This document shows positions 35,125 through 43,295 of a stretch of DNA of 64,000 nt, piece after piece (position 1 is the stretch's first letter; each line of letters begins with the position of its first letter). The translations under genes and the position numbers were made by a program. The notes beneath the pieces are model-generated. The model had not been told where the DNA came from. It did not search any database and was given only the letters and a program-made list of their open reading frames with translations. The stretch is from Bradyrhizobium sp. (GTDB lineage: Bacteria > Pseudomonadota > Alphaproteobacteria > Rhizobiales > Xanthobacteraceae), in the NCBI RefSeq assembly GCF_022844465.1, contig NZ_JALHLP010000008.1, positions 104,992 through 168,991 of the forward strand, in the 5' to 3' direction.

Positions 35125-36372
35125 ATGAACTTCGACGACACGCCGCAGGAAGCCGAGTTTCGCAGCACCGCCCGCAAATGGATCGACGCCAACGCGCCGA
35201 AGAAGTACGAGGCGGAGCTTTCCAAGTCCTCGCTCGGCCGCATCCGGCTGGAGAAGGAGGAGATCGTCGACGTCGGCAAGGCCTGGCAAAAGAAGAAGGC
35301 CGACGGCGGCTGGGCCTGCCTGCACTGGCCAAAGGAATATGGCGGCCGCGGCGCGACCCCGATCGAGAAGGTGATCTGGCAGCAGGAAGAGGGCGTTTAC
35401 GGCAAGCTGACGCAGCCGTTCCAGATCGGCGAGGGCATGTGCGGCCCGACGGTGATGGCGTTCGGCAGCGAGGCGCACAAGCGCCACTATTTGCCGAAGC
35501 TCGCCTCCGGCGAACATATCTGGTGCCAGTTGTTCTCCGAGCCGGCCGGCGGCTCCGACGTCGCGGGCCTGCGCACGCGGGCGGAAAAGAACGGCGACAA
35601 TTGGATCGTCAACGGCCAGAAGATCTGGACCTCGGGCGCGCATTACTCCGACTACGGCCTTCTGATCACGCGCACCGATCCCAATGTGCCCAAGCACAAG
35701 GGGCTGACGATGTTCTTCCTCGACATGAAGAGCAAGGGCGTCGAGGTCAGGCCGATCAAGCAGGCCAACGGAATGCAGGAATTCAACGAGGTCTACTTCA
35801 CCGACGTCGTGATCCCCGATCATCAGCGGCTCGGCGCGGTCGGCGACGGCTGGAACGTGTCGCTGACCACGCTGATGAACGAGCGAATGTCGATCGGCTC
35901 GCGGCTCGCGACCGGATTCCCCGAAATGTTCGAGTTCTGCTCCAGCCTGATGACCGAGGACGGGCTCGCAATCGACGATCCCGCCACGCGCTCGCGGCTC
36001 GCCAGCTGGGCGGTGAAGGCGAGCGGGCTGAAATACACCAGCTACCGCGCCATCTCGTCGCTGTCCAAGGGCGAGCGGCCGGGTCCGGAAAATTCCATCG
36101 GCAAGCTGGTCTCGGGCACGATGCTGCAGGACATCGCAAGCTATGCGATGGATCTGCAGGGCGCGGCCGGTGAACTCGCCGGCGCCGACGAGGAAATGGC
36201 GCGCGGCCAGTTCCAGCAGATGCTGCTGTCGGCGCCATCGATGCGGATCGCCGGAGGCACCGACGAAATCCTGCGCAACATCATCGCCGAACGCGTGCTC
36301 GGCCTGCCCGGCGATATCCGCGTCGACAAGGACGTGCCATTCAACAAGATTCCGACCAAAGGAAGAGTCTAG
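35125..36372 (+). CDS. Acyl-CoA dehydrogenase, long type, tandem copy 2
   Basis: Second of the tandem pair, also 415 aa, with the same N-terminus MNFDDTPQEA, the same SEPAGGSDVAGL block and GGTDEILRNIIAER near the C-terminus. Differences cluster in the first 130 residues and about 250-300 (ARLTGFPEMFEFCSS versus VSTGFPELFEFCNS-like segments), as expected if the copies recognise different acyl chains. AAGGAAG lies before the ATG. The two could form homomers or a mixed complex with the 375-aa protein. Confidence 0.9.
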   Translation: MNFDDTPQEAEFRSTARKWIDANAPKKYEAELSKSSLGRIRLEKEEIVDVGKAWQKKKADGGWACLHWPKEYGGRGATPIEKVIWQQEEGVYGKLTQPFQIGEGMCGPTVMAFGSEAHKRHYLPKLASGEHIWCQLFSEPAGGSDVAGLRTRAEKNGDNWIVNGQKIWTSGAHYSDYGLLITRTDPNVPKHKGLTMFFLDMKSKGVEVRPIKQANGMQEFNEVYFTDVVIPDHQRLGAVGDGWNVSLTTLMNERMSIGSRLATGFPEMFEFCSSLMTEDGLAIDDPATRSRLASWAVKASGLKYTSYRAISSLSKGERPGPENSIGKLVSGTMLQDIASYAMDLQGAAGELAGADEEMARGQFQQMLLSAPSMRIAGGTDEILRNIIAERVLGLPGDIRVDKDVPFNKIPTKGRV

Positions 36373-36373
36373 C

Positions 36374-36486
36374 CGTCATTCCGGGGCCCGCGCAGCGGCG
36401 AACCTCAGATGTGCAATTGCACATCGGGGAATCCAGAGGTTTGGGACCGAGATTCCGGGTTCGCGCTGCGCGCGCCCCGGAATGAC
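36374..36486. repeat. Family A palindromic repeat, copy 7
   Basis: Arms CGTCATTCCGGGGC and GCCCCGGAATGAC, with the internal palindrome ATGTGCAATTGCACAT (36409-36424). The element is the longest of the family here (113 bp). It lies in front of the nitroreductase gene. Confidence 0.87.
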
Positions 36487-36502
36487 AGAAAGAGGAAGTT
36501 CT

Positions 36503-37216
36503 ATGGATGCGAAAGCGCCGAACCCACGCTATGCAACCGCCGATCGAATCGGCGTGCTCGAGGAGCTCTTGAACGAACGGTATTCGGTGCGCGCGTTCCT
36601 GCCGCAGGAGGTGCCGCGCGAAACCATCGAGCATGTCTTGCGGGTTTCGCAGCGCACGGCGTCCTGGTGCAACAGCCAGCCCTGGCAGGTCTTGATCGCG
36701 AGCGGTGAAGCCAAGGAGCGCTTCCGCAAGGCGATCTACGCCGAGGCGGCTTCCGGCGCCGGCGACGATCACGACTTCACGCCGCCGCGCGAATATCTCG
36801 GCGTCTATCTCGAACGGCGCCGCGAGAGCGGATTCCAACTCTACAACACGCTCGGCATCGCCAGGGGCGACAGGACGGCCTACGCCAGGCAGGCGCTGGA
36901 GAACTACAATTTCTTCGGCGCGCCGCATGTCGCTATCATCCATACCGATGAGCCGCTCGGCGTCTACGGCGCGGTCGATTGTGGTGCCTATGTCGGAAAC
37001 TTCATGCTGGCGGCGCAGGCGCTCGGCCTCGGCACCATCCCGCAGGCGGCGCTGGCGCGGCATTCCGGGCTGATCCGGCGGCACTTCAAGCTGGCGGACG
37101 ACCGCAAGGTGGTTTGCGGCATTTCATTCGGCTTCGCCGACAACGCGGCCAGGGTCAACAGCTATCGCACCTCGCGGGCGAGCGTCGCCGAGACCGTGAC
37201 GTTCGTAGATGAGTAG
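36503..37216 (+). CDS. Nitroreductase-family FMN oxidoreductase
   Basis: Nitroreductase-fold protein of 237 aa that binds FMN as a dimer. RYSVRAFLPQEVPRE (about 27-41), RTASWCNSQPWQV (about 53-65, with the Ser-x-Asn-x-Gln/Trp flavin contacts) and DCGAYVGNFMLAAQALGLGT (about 154-173) match the family. AGAGGAAG precedes the ATG. Possible roles are reduction of nitro or quinone compounds, or a step in catabolism of the adjacent acyl-CoA pathway. It is the last plus-strand gene of this block, followed by a family B repeat. Confidence 0.88.
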   Translation: MDAKAPNPRYATADRIGVLEELLNERYSVRAFLPQEVPRETIEHVLRVSQRTASWCNSQPWQVLIASGEAKERFRKAIYAEAASGAGDDHDFTPPREYLGVYLERRRESGFQLYNTLGIARGDRTAYARQALENYNFFGAPHVAIIHTDEPLGVYGAVDCGAYVGNFMLAAQALGLGTIPQAALARHSGLIRRHFKLADDRKVVCGISFGFADNAARVNSYRTSRASVAETVTFVDE

Positions 37217-37220
37217 AGGT

Positions 37221-37350
37221 CCCTTCTCCCCTTGTGGGAGAAGGTGGCGCGAAGCGCCGGATGAGGGGTATGTCTCCGCGGAGAGAACCCCTCACCCGTC
37301 TCGAATGAGCTCCGCTCATTCGATCCACCCTCTCCCACAAGGGGAGAGGG
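37221..37350. repeat. Family B palindromic repeat, copy 3
   Basis: Starts with CCCTTCTCCCCTTGTGGGAG and ends with CTCCCACAAGGGGAGAGGG; the centre holds GGATGAGGGG and CCCCTCACCC. It lies between the convergent nitroreductase and crotonase genes and could terminate both transcripts. Confidence 0.88.
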
Positions 37351-37356
37351 AAGAGG

Positions 37357-38145
37357 TCAGAATTTCGGCGGACGCTTTTCCGCAAACGCCTTGATGCCTT
37401 CCTTGATCTCGGCGCTGCGCATGCTCTGACGATGACGAATGTCGGCGGCTTCCGCGTCGAGCTTGCCGCGGCCGAACTCGTTGATGGCGCGCTTCATGCC
37501 CCGCATCGCGGCCGGCGCGTTGCCGGCCAGAACGATGGCGAGCCGGTTCACTTCCTCGTCGAGCAAATCCTCCGGCACCATGGCGGTGAGGTAACCGATC
37601 CGCAGCATTTCCGGCGCGGCGATCCTCTCGGCGGTCAAGAACAGCTTCTTCGCGTTGTCGACGCCAAGCCGCGACACATAGCGGACGATACCGCCCGTGT
37701 AGTAGTGGAGGCCGAGCCGCGCCGCCGGCATGAACATGTCGGCGGTGTCGACGCCGATGCGGAAATCGCACGCCAGCGCCAGGTCGGTCGCGCCGCCATA
37801 GACGCCGCCGTTGAGCCGGCAGATCGTCGGTATCCCGAGATCTTCCAGGCGATCGACCACCGCCTCGAACGCGGACCCCGCGCTCTGCTGCTCGCTGGCG
37901 CTGGTGGCGCGCTCGGCGACCGAGTTGAGATCGTAGCCGGCGCTGAAGGCGCGGCCGCTGCCGGTCAGCACCAGCACGCGGATGGTGGCATCGGCCTCGA
38001 TCCGGTCGAACAGCCTCACGAGTTCGCCGAGGTCCTCGCTTTGCAGCCGGTTGAGGTGCTTCGGCCGGTTCAGGCGGATCGTGGCGCGCGCGCCGCTGAT
38101 TTGAAGGACCGGCGTGCTGGCGGCCTCGGACATCCCGTTCTCCAT
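37357..38145 (-). CDS. Enoyl-CoA hydratase/isomerase family protein
   Basis: Crotonase-superfamily protein of 262 aa. FSAGYDLNSV (about 67-76) and NGGVYGGATDLALACDFRIG (about 114-133) supply the oxyanion hole. The first catalytic Glu of hydratases is Asp (GATDLAL) and the second is Ala (MPAARLGL), so it may not be a standard hydratase. Its stop is 7 bp from a family B repeat. The gene is on the opposite strand from the dehydrogenases but in the same metabolic neighbourhood. Confidence 0.88.
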   Translation of the reverse strand: MENGMSEAASTPVLQISGARATIRLNRPKHLNRLQSEDLGELVRLFDRIEADATIRVLVLTGSGRAFSAGYDLNSVAERATSASEQQSAGSAFEAVVDRLEDLGIPTICRLNGGVYGGATDLALACDFRIGVDTADMFMPAARLGLHYYTGGIVRYVSRLGVDNAKKLFLTAERIAAPEMLRIGYLTAMVPEDLLDEEVNRLAIVLAGNAPAAMRGMKRAINEFGRGKLDAEAADIRHRQSMRSAEIKEGIKAFAEKRPPKF

Positions 38146-38423
38146 GATTCTTGAATGCTCTCGCTATGGGTTTTCCTGCGTCCAACCCCGGTCGGTTCCG
38201 GCAAGGTGCCTGCCGGGGGAAGCGCCGTCAAACAAGAGCCCTGTGGCCGGACTGACCGCGTCGCCAATGGGCTGAAGCCAAATTTTACCGGGGGATAGTG
38301 AGAATCCCGACAAAACGTCGCCTTTTCCTCGTATACCAACAGCATCCTCCCGATATTGCGTGAGCGGGCACCGCAACAGAATCGTGAAAACCTTCATTTC
38401 CTGAATAAATTGGCTGGCCTCCC

Positions 38424-39089
38424 ATGGATACGACTCATCTGGCACAACACGCGGGAACCGCCGGGGCGCTGTTCGCGACGATCTTCGTGGTCGCCACCAC
38501 CACGATGCGGACCATGATCCCGTTGCGGGTGTTCGGCATTCTCGCCAACGTCATCCTGATCCTGACCGCGATCCCGGCCCGCAACTACCTCGTGATGGTG
38601 GTGCAGGTGCTGATGCTGCTGGTCAATTCCTATCGCCTGCACCAGATGCTGCAGCTGGTTCGCGACGTGAAGAAATCCGTCAACAGCGACCTGTCGATGG
38701 AATGGCTGAAGCCGTTCATGACCGAGCGCGAGTGTGTGGCTGGCGAGATATTGTTTTACAAGGACGAGAAGGCCGAGGACATGCTCTACATCGTCAGCGG
38801 CAAGTTCAAGCTGGTCGAATCCGGCATCGTGCTACCGGTGGGCGCCATCGTCGGCGAACTCGGCATGCTGTCGCCGTCGAACATGCGAACCCAGACGCTG
38901 GAATGCGTCGAATCCGGCCTGATCCTCAGCGTAAGCTACAGCAAGGTCGAGGAGCTCTACGTACAGAACCCCGCCTTCGGCTTCTACTTCCTGCGTCTGG
39001 CAAGTGCCCGGCTGTTTCAGAACATCGAAACGCTGGAGCGGCGGCTTGCCCAGCAGACAGCGTCCGTGGCCGAGCCAAAGCCCGCATAG
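38424..39089 (+). CDS. Membrane protein with cyclic-nucleotide-binding-like domain
   Basis: Protein of 221 aa. Two hydrophobic segments (about 9-27 and 33-68) form a short membrane anchor, and residues about 95-190 look like a cNMP-binding beta-roll: VAGEILFYKDEKAEDMLYIVSGKFKLVES then GAIVGELGMLSPSNMRTQT, the place of the phosphate-binding cassette. The key Arg of the cassette may be that in SNMRTQT. There is no DNA-binding domain, so it is not a CRP-type regulator. The 3' neighbour starts 18 bp downstream and is probably co-transcribed. The ligand is unknown. Confidence 0.75.
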   Translation: MDTTHLAQHAGTAGALFATIFVVATTTMRTMIPLRVFGILANVILILTAIPARNYLVMVVQVLMLLVNSYRLHQMLQLVRDVKKSVNSDLSMEWLKPFMTERECVAGEILFYKDEKAEDMLYIVSGKFKLVESGIVLPVGAIVGELGMLSPSNMRTQTLECVESGLILSVSYSKVEELYVQNPAFGFYFLRLASARLFQNIETLERRLAQQTASVAEPKPA

Positions 39090-39106
39090 TGGCCGGGAGA
39101 GGGAGC

Positions 39107-39979
39107 GTGTCAGACCGCGGGATATCGTCGTCGTTGCGCTACCTGTTCGCCGATTTCATCGGTGAGGATGACGGTGCGCCACCGTTCCTGCCTGAGGGAT
39201 TGCCCAAGCCCGTGGCGGCGGTGGCGAGCGAGGCCATCCACCTTCTGATCGATTACCAAAGCGCCGGCTACGCCCAGCTTTACATCGACAGGCTCAAGCG
39301 CTTTGTCGGCAAGAACGGCGTCGACGAGGCAATGCTGACCGACATCGCGCGGCTGATGGCGGCGCGAATGAGTTATGAGGATCCGATCCGGATCGCGCAG
39401 CTCAAGCTCTTCGCGCTGGCCGACCTACCCGGCCCGCAGGCGAGGACCGTCGACGTCAGGAAGTTCCGGCTCGATGAGTTGGTCGAAGCACTCCCCGCCG
39501 CGATCGCCGAGCTGCCGCTCTATGTGCTGGAATCGGCGGGGTGGGCGCACAAGAACGTCTCGATCCGCTTCAGCGCGGCGAGCTGGTTCGGTATTGCCAG
39601 GCTGAAGCTGGAAGCGGGCTTGCGGCGATGGCGGCGGTACTCCGTGCGCTACGCCAGGGAACGGGTTTGGGTGGAGCGCTGGCTGCACATGATCGACCGC
39701 AGCCTGACGAGGCAACCCGGCGCGGCGAACGAGATCGTGCGTACCGCGACCATGATCCAGGGCTATGGCGACGTCTATCGCCAGGGCATGGCCGACTGGA
39801 ACGCGATCATCGACGGCCTTGCCAAGCCGACTTTCGACGGTGTGCTGGCGCTGCCCGATCTCGCCGGGGCGGTGGCGGAAGCCCGTGCTGCGGCGCTGCC
39901 GGATCGGCGGCAGGCCGCGCTCAAGCGCAAGATCGCCGAGATCCGTGCGCGGGCTCTCGCGGCTCCGAACGCGGCCTGA
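39107..39979 (+). CDS. Stand-alone DUF6537-like protein
   Basis: Soluble helical protein of 290 aa from a GTG with GAGAGGGAGC immediately upstream. The stretch LLIDYQSAGYAQLYIDRLKRF (about 45-65) and ARLMAARMSYEDPIRIAQLKLF (about 81-102) recall DUF6537, a domain normally fused to the C-terminus of indolepyruvate ferredoxin oxidoreductase-type proteins. Here no pyruvate-oxidoreductase gamma domain is attached, and none is nearby. YGDVYRQGMADWNAIIDGL (about 216-234) is also found at the end of such proteins. The resemblance is from memory of motifs and should be tested; the function is unknown. Confidence 0.5.
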   Translation: MSDRGISSSLRYLFADFIGEDDGAPPFLPEGLPKPVAAVASEAIHLLIDYQSAGYAQLYIDRLKRFVGKNGVDEAMLTDIARLMAARMSYEDPIRIAQLKLFALADLPGPQARTVDVRKFRLDELVEALPAAIAELPLYVLESAGWAHKNVSIRFSAASWFGIARLKLEAGLRRWRRYSVRYARERVWVERWLHMIDRSLTRQPGAANEIVRTATMIQGYGDVYRQGMADWNAIIDGLAKPTFDGVLALPDLAGAVAEARAAALPDRRQAALKRKIAEIRARALAAPNAA

Positions 39980-39980
39980 T

Positions 39981-41420
39981 TCACGCGCTGTGCGCGGCCT
40001 TCACCGCCACGACCTTGTCATCACGGGAAGGCTCGTTTGCCGCAACATCCTTGACGGCGATCTCCTTGGCGGCGTGCCGTTTGAGATGGTCGCGGCGCAT
40101 GCCGATCTCGTCGCGCACGAATTCATAGCCGAGCTTGAAGGTGTCGAGCCCGTCGCTGGAGAGGGTGCCGTCGCGCAGGCCTATCACCACCCGCCGCAGG
40201 GTGGTTTCCAGTTCGTCCTGGAGCTCGTCGAGGGCGTCGAGGGAGGTGGCGTACTCGACGCGTTCGCCGATATCGAGGATGGCGGTCGCAAGCCCGCTCG
40301 CCTTCTCCGGCGCGACCCGCGTGATCTTGGCGTAGATGGCGGCAAAGATCGAGCCGATGATGCTCAGCGCCGCCAGGCCGACATACATCAGGTCGCTGTA
40401 TCGCTCCAGGAACGATTTGATGTCGTCGTTGATGTATTGGGTCGCGCCGGGATGCGCGACGATGAAGGCGTCCTTGTCGGTCGCGGCCGGTTCGATCCTG
40501 GAGGCGAAGCCGCTGTCGAGCGCGAGATCGGCCTTGTTCTCGTAGATGATCCGCGCCAGGTCGCTCACGGTCGTGGTCGAAAGCTTGGATTGTGCGACCA
40601 GGAGCCATTGCAGCCCGACCGTGTCGAGGTCCTCCTCGGGCACCGCGGGTGAGGCCGACAGCAGGCCGGCGGCCACCGTCTCCTCCGACAAAGCTGGGTA
40701 TTTTCTCGCGATCGCCTTCGCCGAATCGATCGCGTTCAGAGTGAAGCCGCCGCGCCGGGCGAATTGCTCGTAGCTTCTGTCCTTCACGATCCGCGAGGCG
40801 TGCGCGACCTTGACCACGGCGCCGTAACCCGACGCGAACAGCTGGTCGAAGCTGGCGGCGGGCGGCGCCATCTGCACCCGCGCCGCCGCGTCCGGGTTGT
40901 CCGACAGGCCGATAATGTTGCGGACCAGCGCGACGCTGCTGTCGCTGTCGGCCTGGACCGCGATCCTCTTTTTCTTCAGCTCCGCAATGGTCTTGATTTT
41001 CTTGCCGCCGGGGCTGATCAGCAGAAACACATCGTGCTCGAGGACCGCGAGCGCGCGGGCGCGGGGCGGAATCCTGGCGTCGGTTCGCAATACCGCGAGG
41101 TTGGCTTGCCCGCGGTCAAACTGCTGAAGCGCCTTTGCGTTGTCGCCGTTGGGTACGATCTTGAGCAGCAGCCGCGACGAATTGTTCTTCAGCACGGCGG
41201 CGAGCCGGGCCGCGAAGCGTGCTTCGGGGCCATGGGCTTCGCCGACGGCAAATACCAGCGTCTCGGAATGACGCAGCCAGGTCCGGCCGCCCCATACCGT
41301 CGCGGCGGTCAGCAGCAATGTCAGGATCGAAAACAGCAGGATCTGTGAGCGGTTGTTCTTGACCACCGGCAAGCGTCGGTGCGGTGTTCGCGGATGCGGC
41401 GTTGGGGCTCTAGCACTCAT
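39981..41420 (-). CDS. Membrane-anchored TAXI-type TRAP solute-binding-like protein
   Basis: Protein of 479 aa with a TAXI-family substrate-binding fold in the periplasm between two membrane segments: about 27-45 and 345-364. TAXI receptors normally have a cleavable signal peptide and no second anchor. The cytoplasmic tail (about 365-479) is charged, with a helical GDRVEYATSLDALDELQDELETTLRR-type segment. No TRAP permease gene is next to it, so it may be a sensor or a receptor for a distant permease. Convergent with the DUF6537-like gene: 1 bp separates the stops. Confidence 0.75.
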   Translation of the reverse strand: MSARAPTPHPRTPHRRLPVVKNNRSQILLFSILTLLLTAATVWGGRTWLRHSETLVFAVGEAHGPEARFAARLAAVLKNNSSRLLLKIVPNGDNAKALQQFDRGQANLAVLRTDARIPPRARALAVLEHDVFLLISPGGKKIKTIAELKKKRIAVQADSDSSVALVRNIIGLSDNPDAAARVQMAPPAASFDQLFASGYGAVVKVAHASRIVKDRSYEQFARRGGFTLNAIDSAKAIARKYPALSEETVAAGLLSASPAVPEEDLDTVGLQWLLVAQSKLSTTTVSDLARIIYENKADLALDSGFASRIEPAATDKDAFIVAHPGATQYINDDIKSFLERYSDLMYVGLAALSIIGSIFAAIYAKITRVAPEKASGLATAILDIGERVEYATSLDALDELQDELETTLRRVVIGLRDGTLSSDGLDTFKLGYEFVRDEIGMRRDHLKRHAAKEIAVKDVAANEPSRDDKVVAVKAAHSA

Positions 41421-41789
41421 GGCTCGTACCCGCGGTATCAGGGACGTTTTGGCCGCTCAACCGGCGCCGCAGGCCGTCCGAATAAACTGGTAAATACCTA
41501 GAAAAGAACCACAATTTGCCTGCCGGCGAATAATATCCAGCCCCGGCCGGATTGCAAACCGCCACTTGCGGGTAACCCTACCCCGCTCGGCGGATGGGCG
41601 CGTCGTGAGCCCCCGGTATTACCGTTCCGCCACACCGAGGGATTTTCGGGCGGTCCACAGGTGCATTCCGTGCCACGGGGTGTCATAAATGCCGGCATTG
41701 TGAATCTTCCGGGTATGACAACAACAATTCGCTGACGGCCCACAACCCGGTTTTTCGCGCATCTTCTGTCCCAGCAAAGGGCGTCAGCT
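41421..41789. other. 369-bp intergenic region, likely divergent promoters
   Basis: No convincing gene lies between the TAXI-like gene and the DUF3307 gene. A perfect 12-bp palindrome AATGCCGGCATT is at 41688-41699. The region has several A-rich tracts (for example AATAAACTGGTAAATACC at about 41480) and is less GC-rich than the genes. It presumably carries both promoters; I saw nothing else. Confidence 0.4.
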
Positions 41790-42197
41790 TTGTTGTTTCC
41801 TTCGATGTCCTCGACGGTCGCGGTTGGTGCGCTGGTGGGATGGATGTTGCTTCTCACCGTGAAGCACGTCATCGCCGACTTTGTGCTGCAAAACTCCTGG
41901 ATGGCGATCGGCAAGGACCAGAAGACCGGCTGGGCGCTGCCGCTGCTGGCGCATTGTCTGGTTCACCTCGCGGTAGCGATGGTTCTGATCCTGGTCGTTG
42001 CCCCGCGGTTCTGGTTCGTCGCATTGATCGATTTCGTCATTCACATCATCATCGACCGCCTCAAGGGAATCATCGCGTCCTCGTTCGGCGTGACGCTGGA
42101 GCAGGCGCATCCGTGGTTCTGGACGCTGATCGGCGTCGATCAGGCGCTACACCACCTGACCGGTTTCGGCCTGGCGATCTTCATGGCGGCGAACTGA
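41790..42197 (+). CDS. DUF3307 membrane protein
   Basis: Integral membrane protein of 135 aa with the DUF3307 pattern: KHVIADFVLQNSWMA (about 24-38), LLAHCLVHLAVAMVLIL (about 52-68), LIDFVIHIIIDRLKG (about 78-92) and DQALHHLTGF at the C-terminus. Conserved His and Asp residues lie inside hydrophobic segments, suggesting metal or substrate binding, but no function is established. The TTG at 41790 is used; an ATG five codons downstream at 41805 is also possible. It stands alone. Confidence 0.75.
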   Translation: MLFPSMSSTVAVGALVGWMLLLTVKHVIADFVLQNSWMAIGKDQKTGWALPLLAHCLVHLAVAMVLILVVAPRFWFVALIDFVIHIIIDRLKGIIASSFGVTLEQAHPWFWTLIGVDQALHHLTGFGLAIFMAAN

Positions 42198-42318
42198 GGC
42201 CTGAGCGGCCGAATCCGGGTCGGATTCGGATGGCAAGAGCGCTCGAACTCTACCGCCGGCTGTGGTTAACCCTTCATTAGAGACTTGCACGGCATCTTCC
42301 GCAAAGGGAGAACCCGTA

Positions 42319-42720
42319 ATGTTTTCAAGTCGCGACGCCTTCGAGAATGATTTCTGCCCGGTCAGGGACGAGTTGCTCGGCGAGATGTACCGCGCCAACG
42401 CCAATGGCCTGCCGGTCCTGGTGGAAAGCGTTCCTTCCGAGGTCCGCGCCATGCTGGCGCTGTTCTGCTACCGCCGCAGCCATCTGCACGCGCTGGCCGT
42501 CGCCATCGCGGCAAGCTGTGTCGAACGCGAGCTGATTGAGATCGGCGGCCGCGTCGGCTCCACGCTCTACGCGCTGTCGCGCGAACCGGCCGCGCATTCC
42601 ACCTCGGCCTCCTACGGCGGGCGCAAGCCGATCACGCTTTCGACCAGGCCGCTTTCGTCCTTCAAGCTGATTGAGGATGAAGTCGAGGACGAGGATCTCG
42701 CCGAAGCGGTGACGGCGTAA
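42319..42720 (+). CDS. Hypothetical protein
   Basis: Soluble protein of 133 aa with no family I recognise. It starts MFSSRDAFENDFCPVRDE, has a helical middle (MLALFCYRRSHLHALAVAIA, about 51-70) and an acidic C-terminus (IEDEVEDEDLAEA, about 119-131). GGGAG lies 9 nt before the ATG. Upstream, TTAACCCTTCATTAG (42266-42280) is a near match to TTAA-N7-TTAA, the CtrA box, 39 bp before the start. The gene is a single unit. Confidence 0.65.
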   Translation: MFSSRDAFENDFCPVRDELLGEMYRANANGLPVLVESVPSEVRAMLALFCYRRSHLHALAVAIAASCVERELIEIGGRVGSTLYALSREPAAHSTSASYGGRKPITLSTRPLSSFKLIEDEVEDEDLAEAVTA

Positions 42721-42805
42721 GGGTTAGGTAAATCTCTCGTCGTCGCGGCCAAGCCAACGGGTCGGCGCGAAGCGCCGCCCGATGACAGGCGAAGCGCGAG
42801 CTCAG

Positions 42806-42921
42806 ATGTGCAATTGCACATCGGGGGACCCATAGCCACCGGCCTTGGTTGCTACAGAAGGCGGGAGCCACACTGCCTTATCGATAGGTCACGCGGTATG
42901 GGTTCCTGCGTTCGCAGGAAC
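42806..42921. repeat. Composite repeat: family A remnant plus a GTTCCTGC hairpin
   Basis: ATGTGCAATTGCACAT (42806-42821) is identical to the internal palindrome of a family A copy at 36409. It is followed by a hairpin GTTCCTGC-GTTC-GCAGGAAC (42902-42921), which is read through by the YkgJ-like gene. On the minus strand the hairpin codes for VPANAGTH, a tail seen in many unrelated proteins. Confidence 0.7.
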
Positions 42922-43233
42922 GACAGCCAGCGCCGGCAACCCGTGCCGCCTCCGCGCCATGGCGCATTCGGGATCGCCGGGCATGCAGGTGCGACACACC
43001 TCGGGCCGCACCGCGTAGATCTGGCACGACGTCATCTCGCCGACCTTGCCGGAGAGCGCCGCGCAGCGGTCGCCCTCGCAGCGCATTCCCGACAGTCCTT
43101 CGTTGACGAACTTCTCCGGAATCAGGTCGAGCGCCGTATCGCTTTCGGTGGTGAAGCGCGGCCAATTGGCCGAATAGCTGCAGCAGGCGCCGCAGGCCTG
43201 GCAGGGGCTTTCGGCCATGATGGTCGCGCTCAT
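42889..43233 (-). CDS. YkgJ-type cysteine-cluster protein
   Basis: Protein of 114 aa with an Fe-S or zinc cluster pattern: CQACGACC (about 11-18), a second pair around GMRCEGDRC (about 49-57), CQIY at 70-73 and CRTC at 80-83. This is the YkgJ/UPF0153 type whose role is unclear. The ATG at 43233 gives MSATIMAESPCQACG. The C-terminal VVPANAGTHTA comes from an intergenic repeat and is probably not part of the ancestral protein, as homologues are expected to end near residue 100. Confidence 0.75.
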   Translation of the reverse strand: MSATIMAESPCQACGACCSYSANWPRFTTESDTALDLIPEKFVNEGLSGMRCEGDRCAALSGKVGEMTSCQIYAVRPEVCRTCMPGDPECAMARRRHGLPALAVVPANAGTHTA

Positions 43234-43295
43234 GGGAATAGTGTAGCCGGGAAAGCGTCGGTGCGCGAGAGGGTAGCAGGCTCCAGCCAGAAAGG

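Noticed and set aside
33598..35823. Long minus-strand frame opposite the acyl-CoA dehydrogenases
   Set aside because: It mirrors the tandem dehydrogenase genes, which are coherent on the plus strand, and shows duplicated antisense segments that simply reflect the gene duplication.
42266..42280. CtrA-box-like TTAACCCTTCATTAG upstream of a hypothetical gene
   Set aside because: Spacing fits TTAA-N7 but the second half is TTAG, and single near-matches of this kind are common by chance; kept only as a remark in the gene entry.
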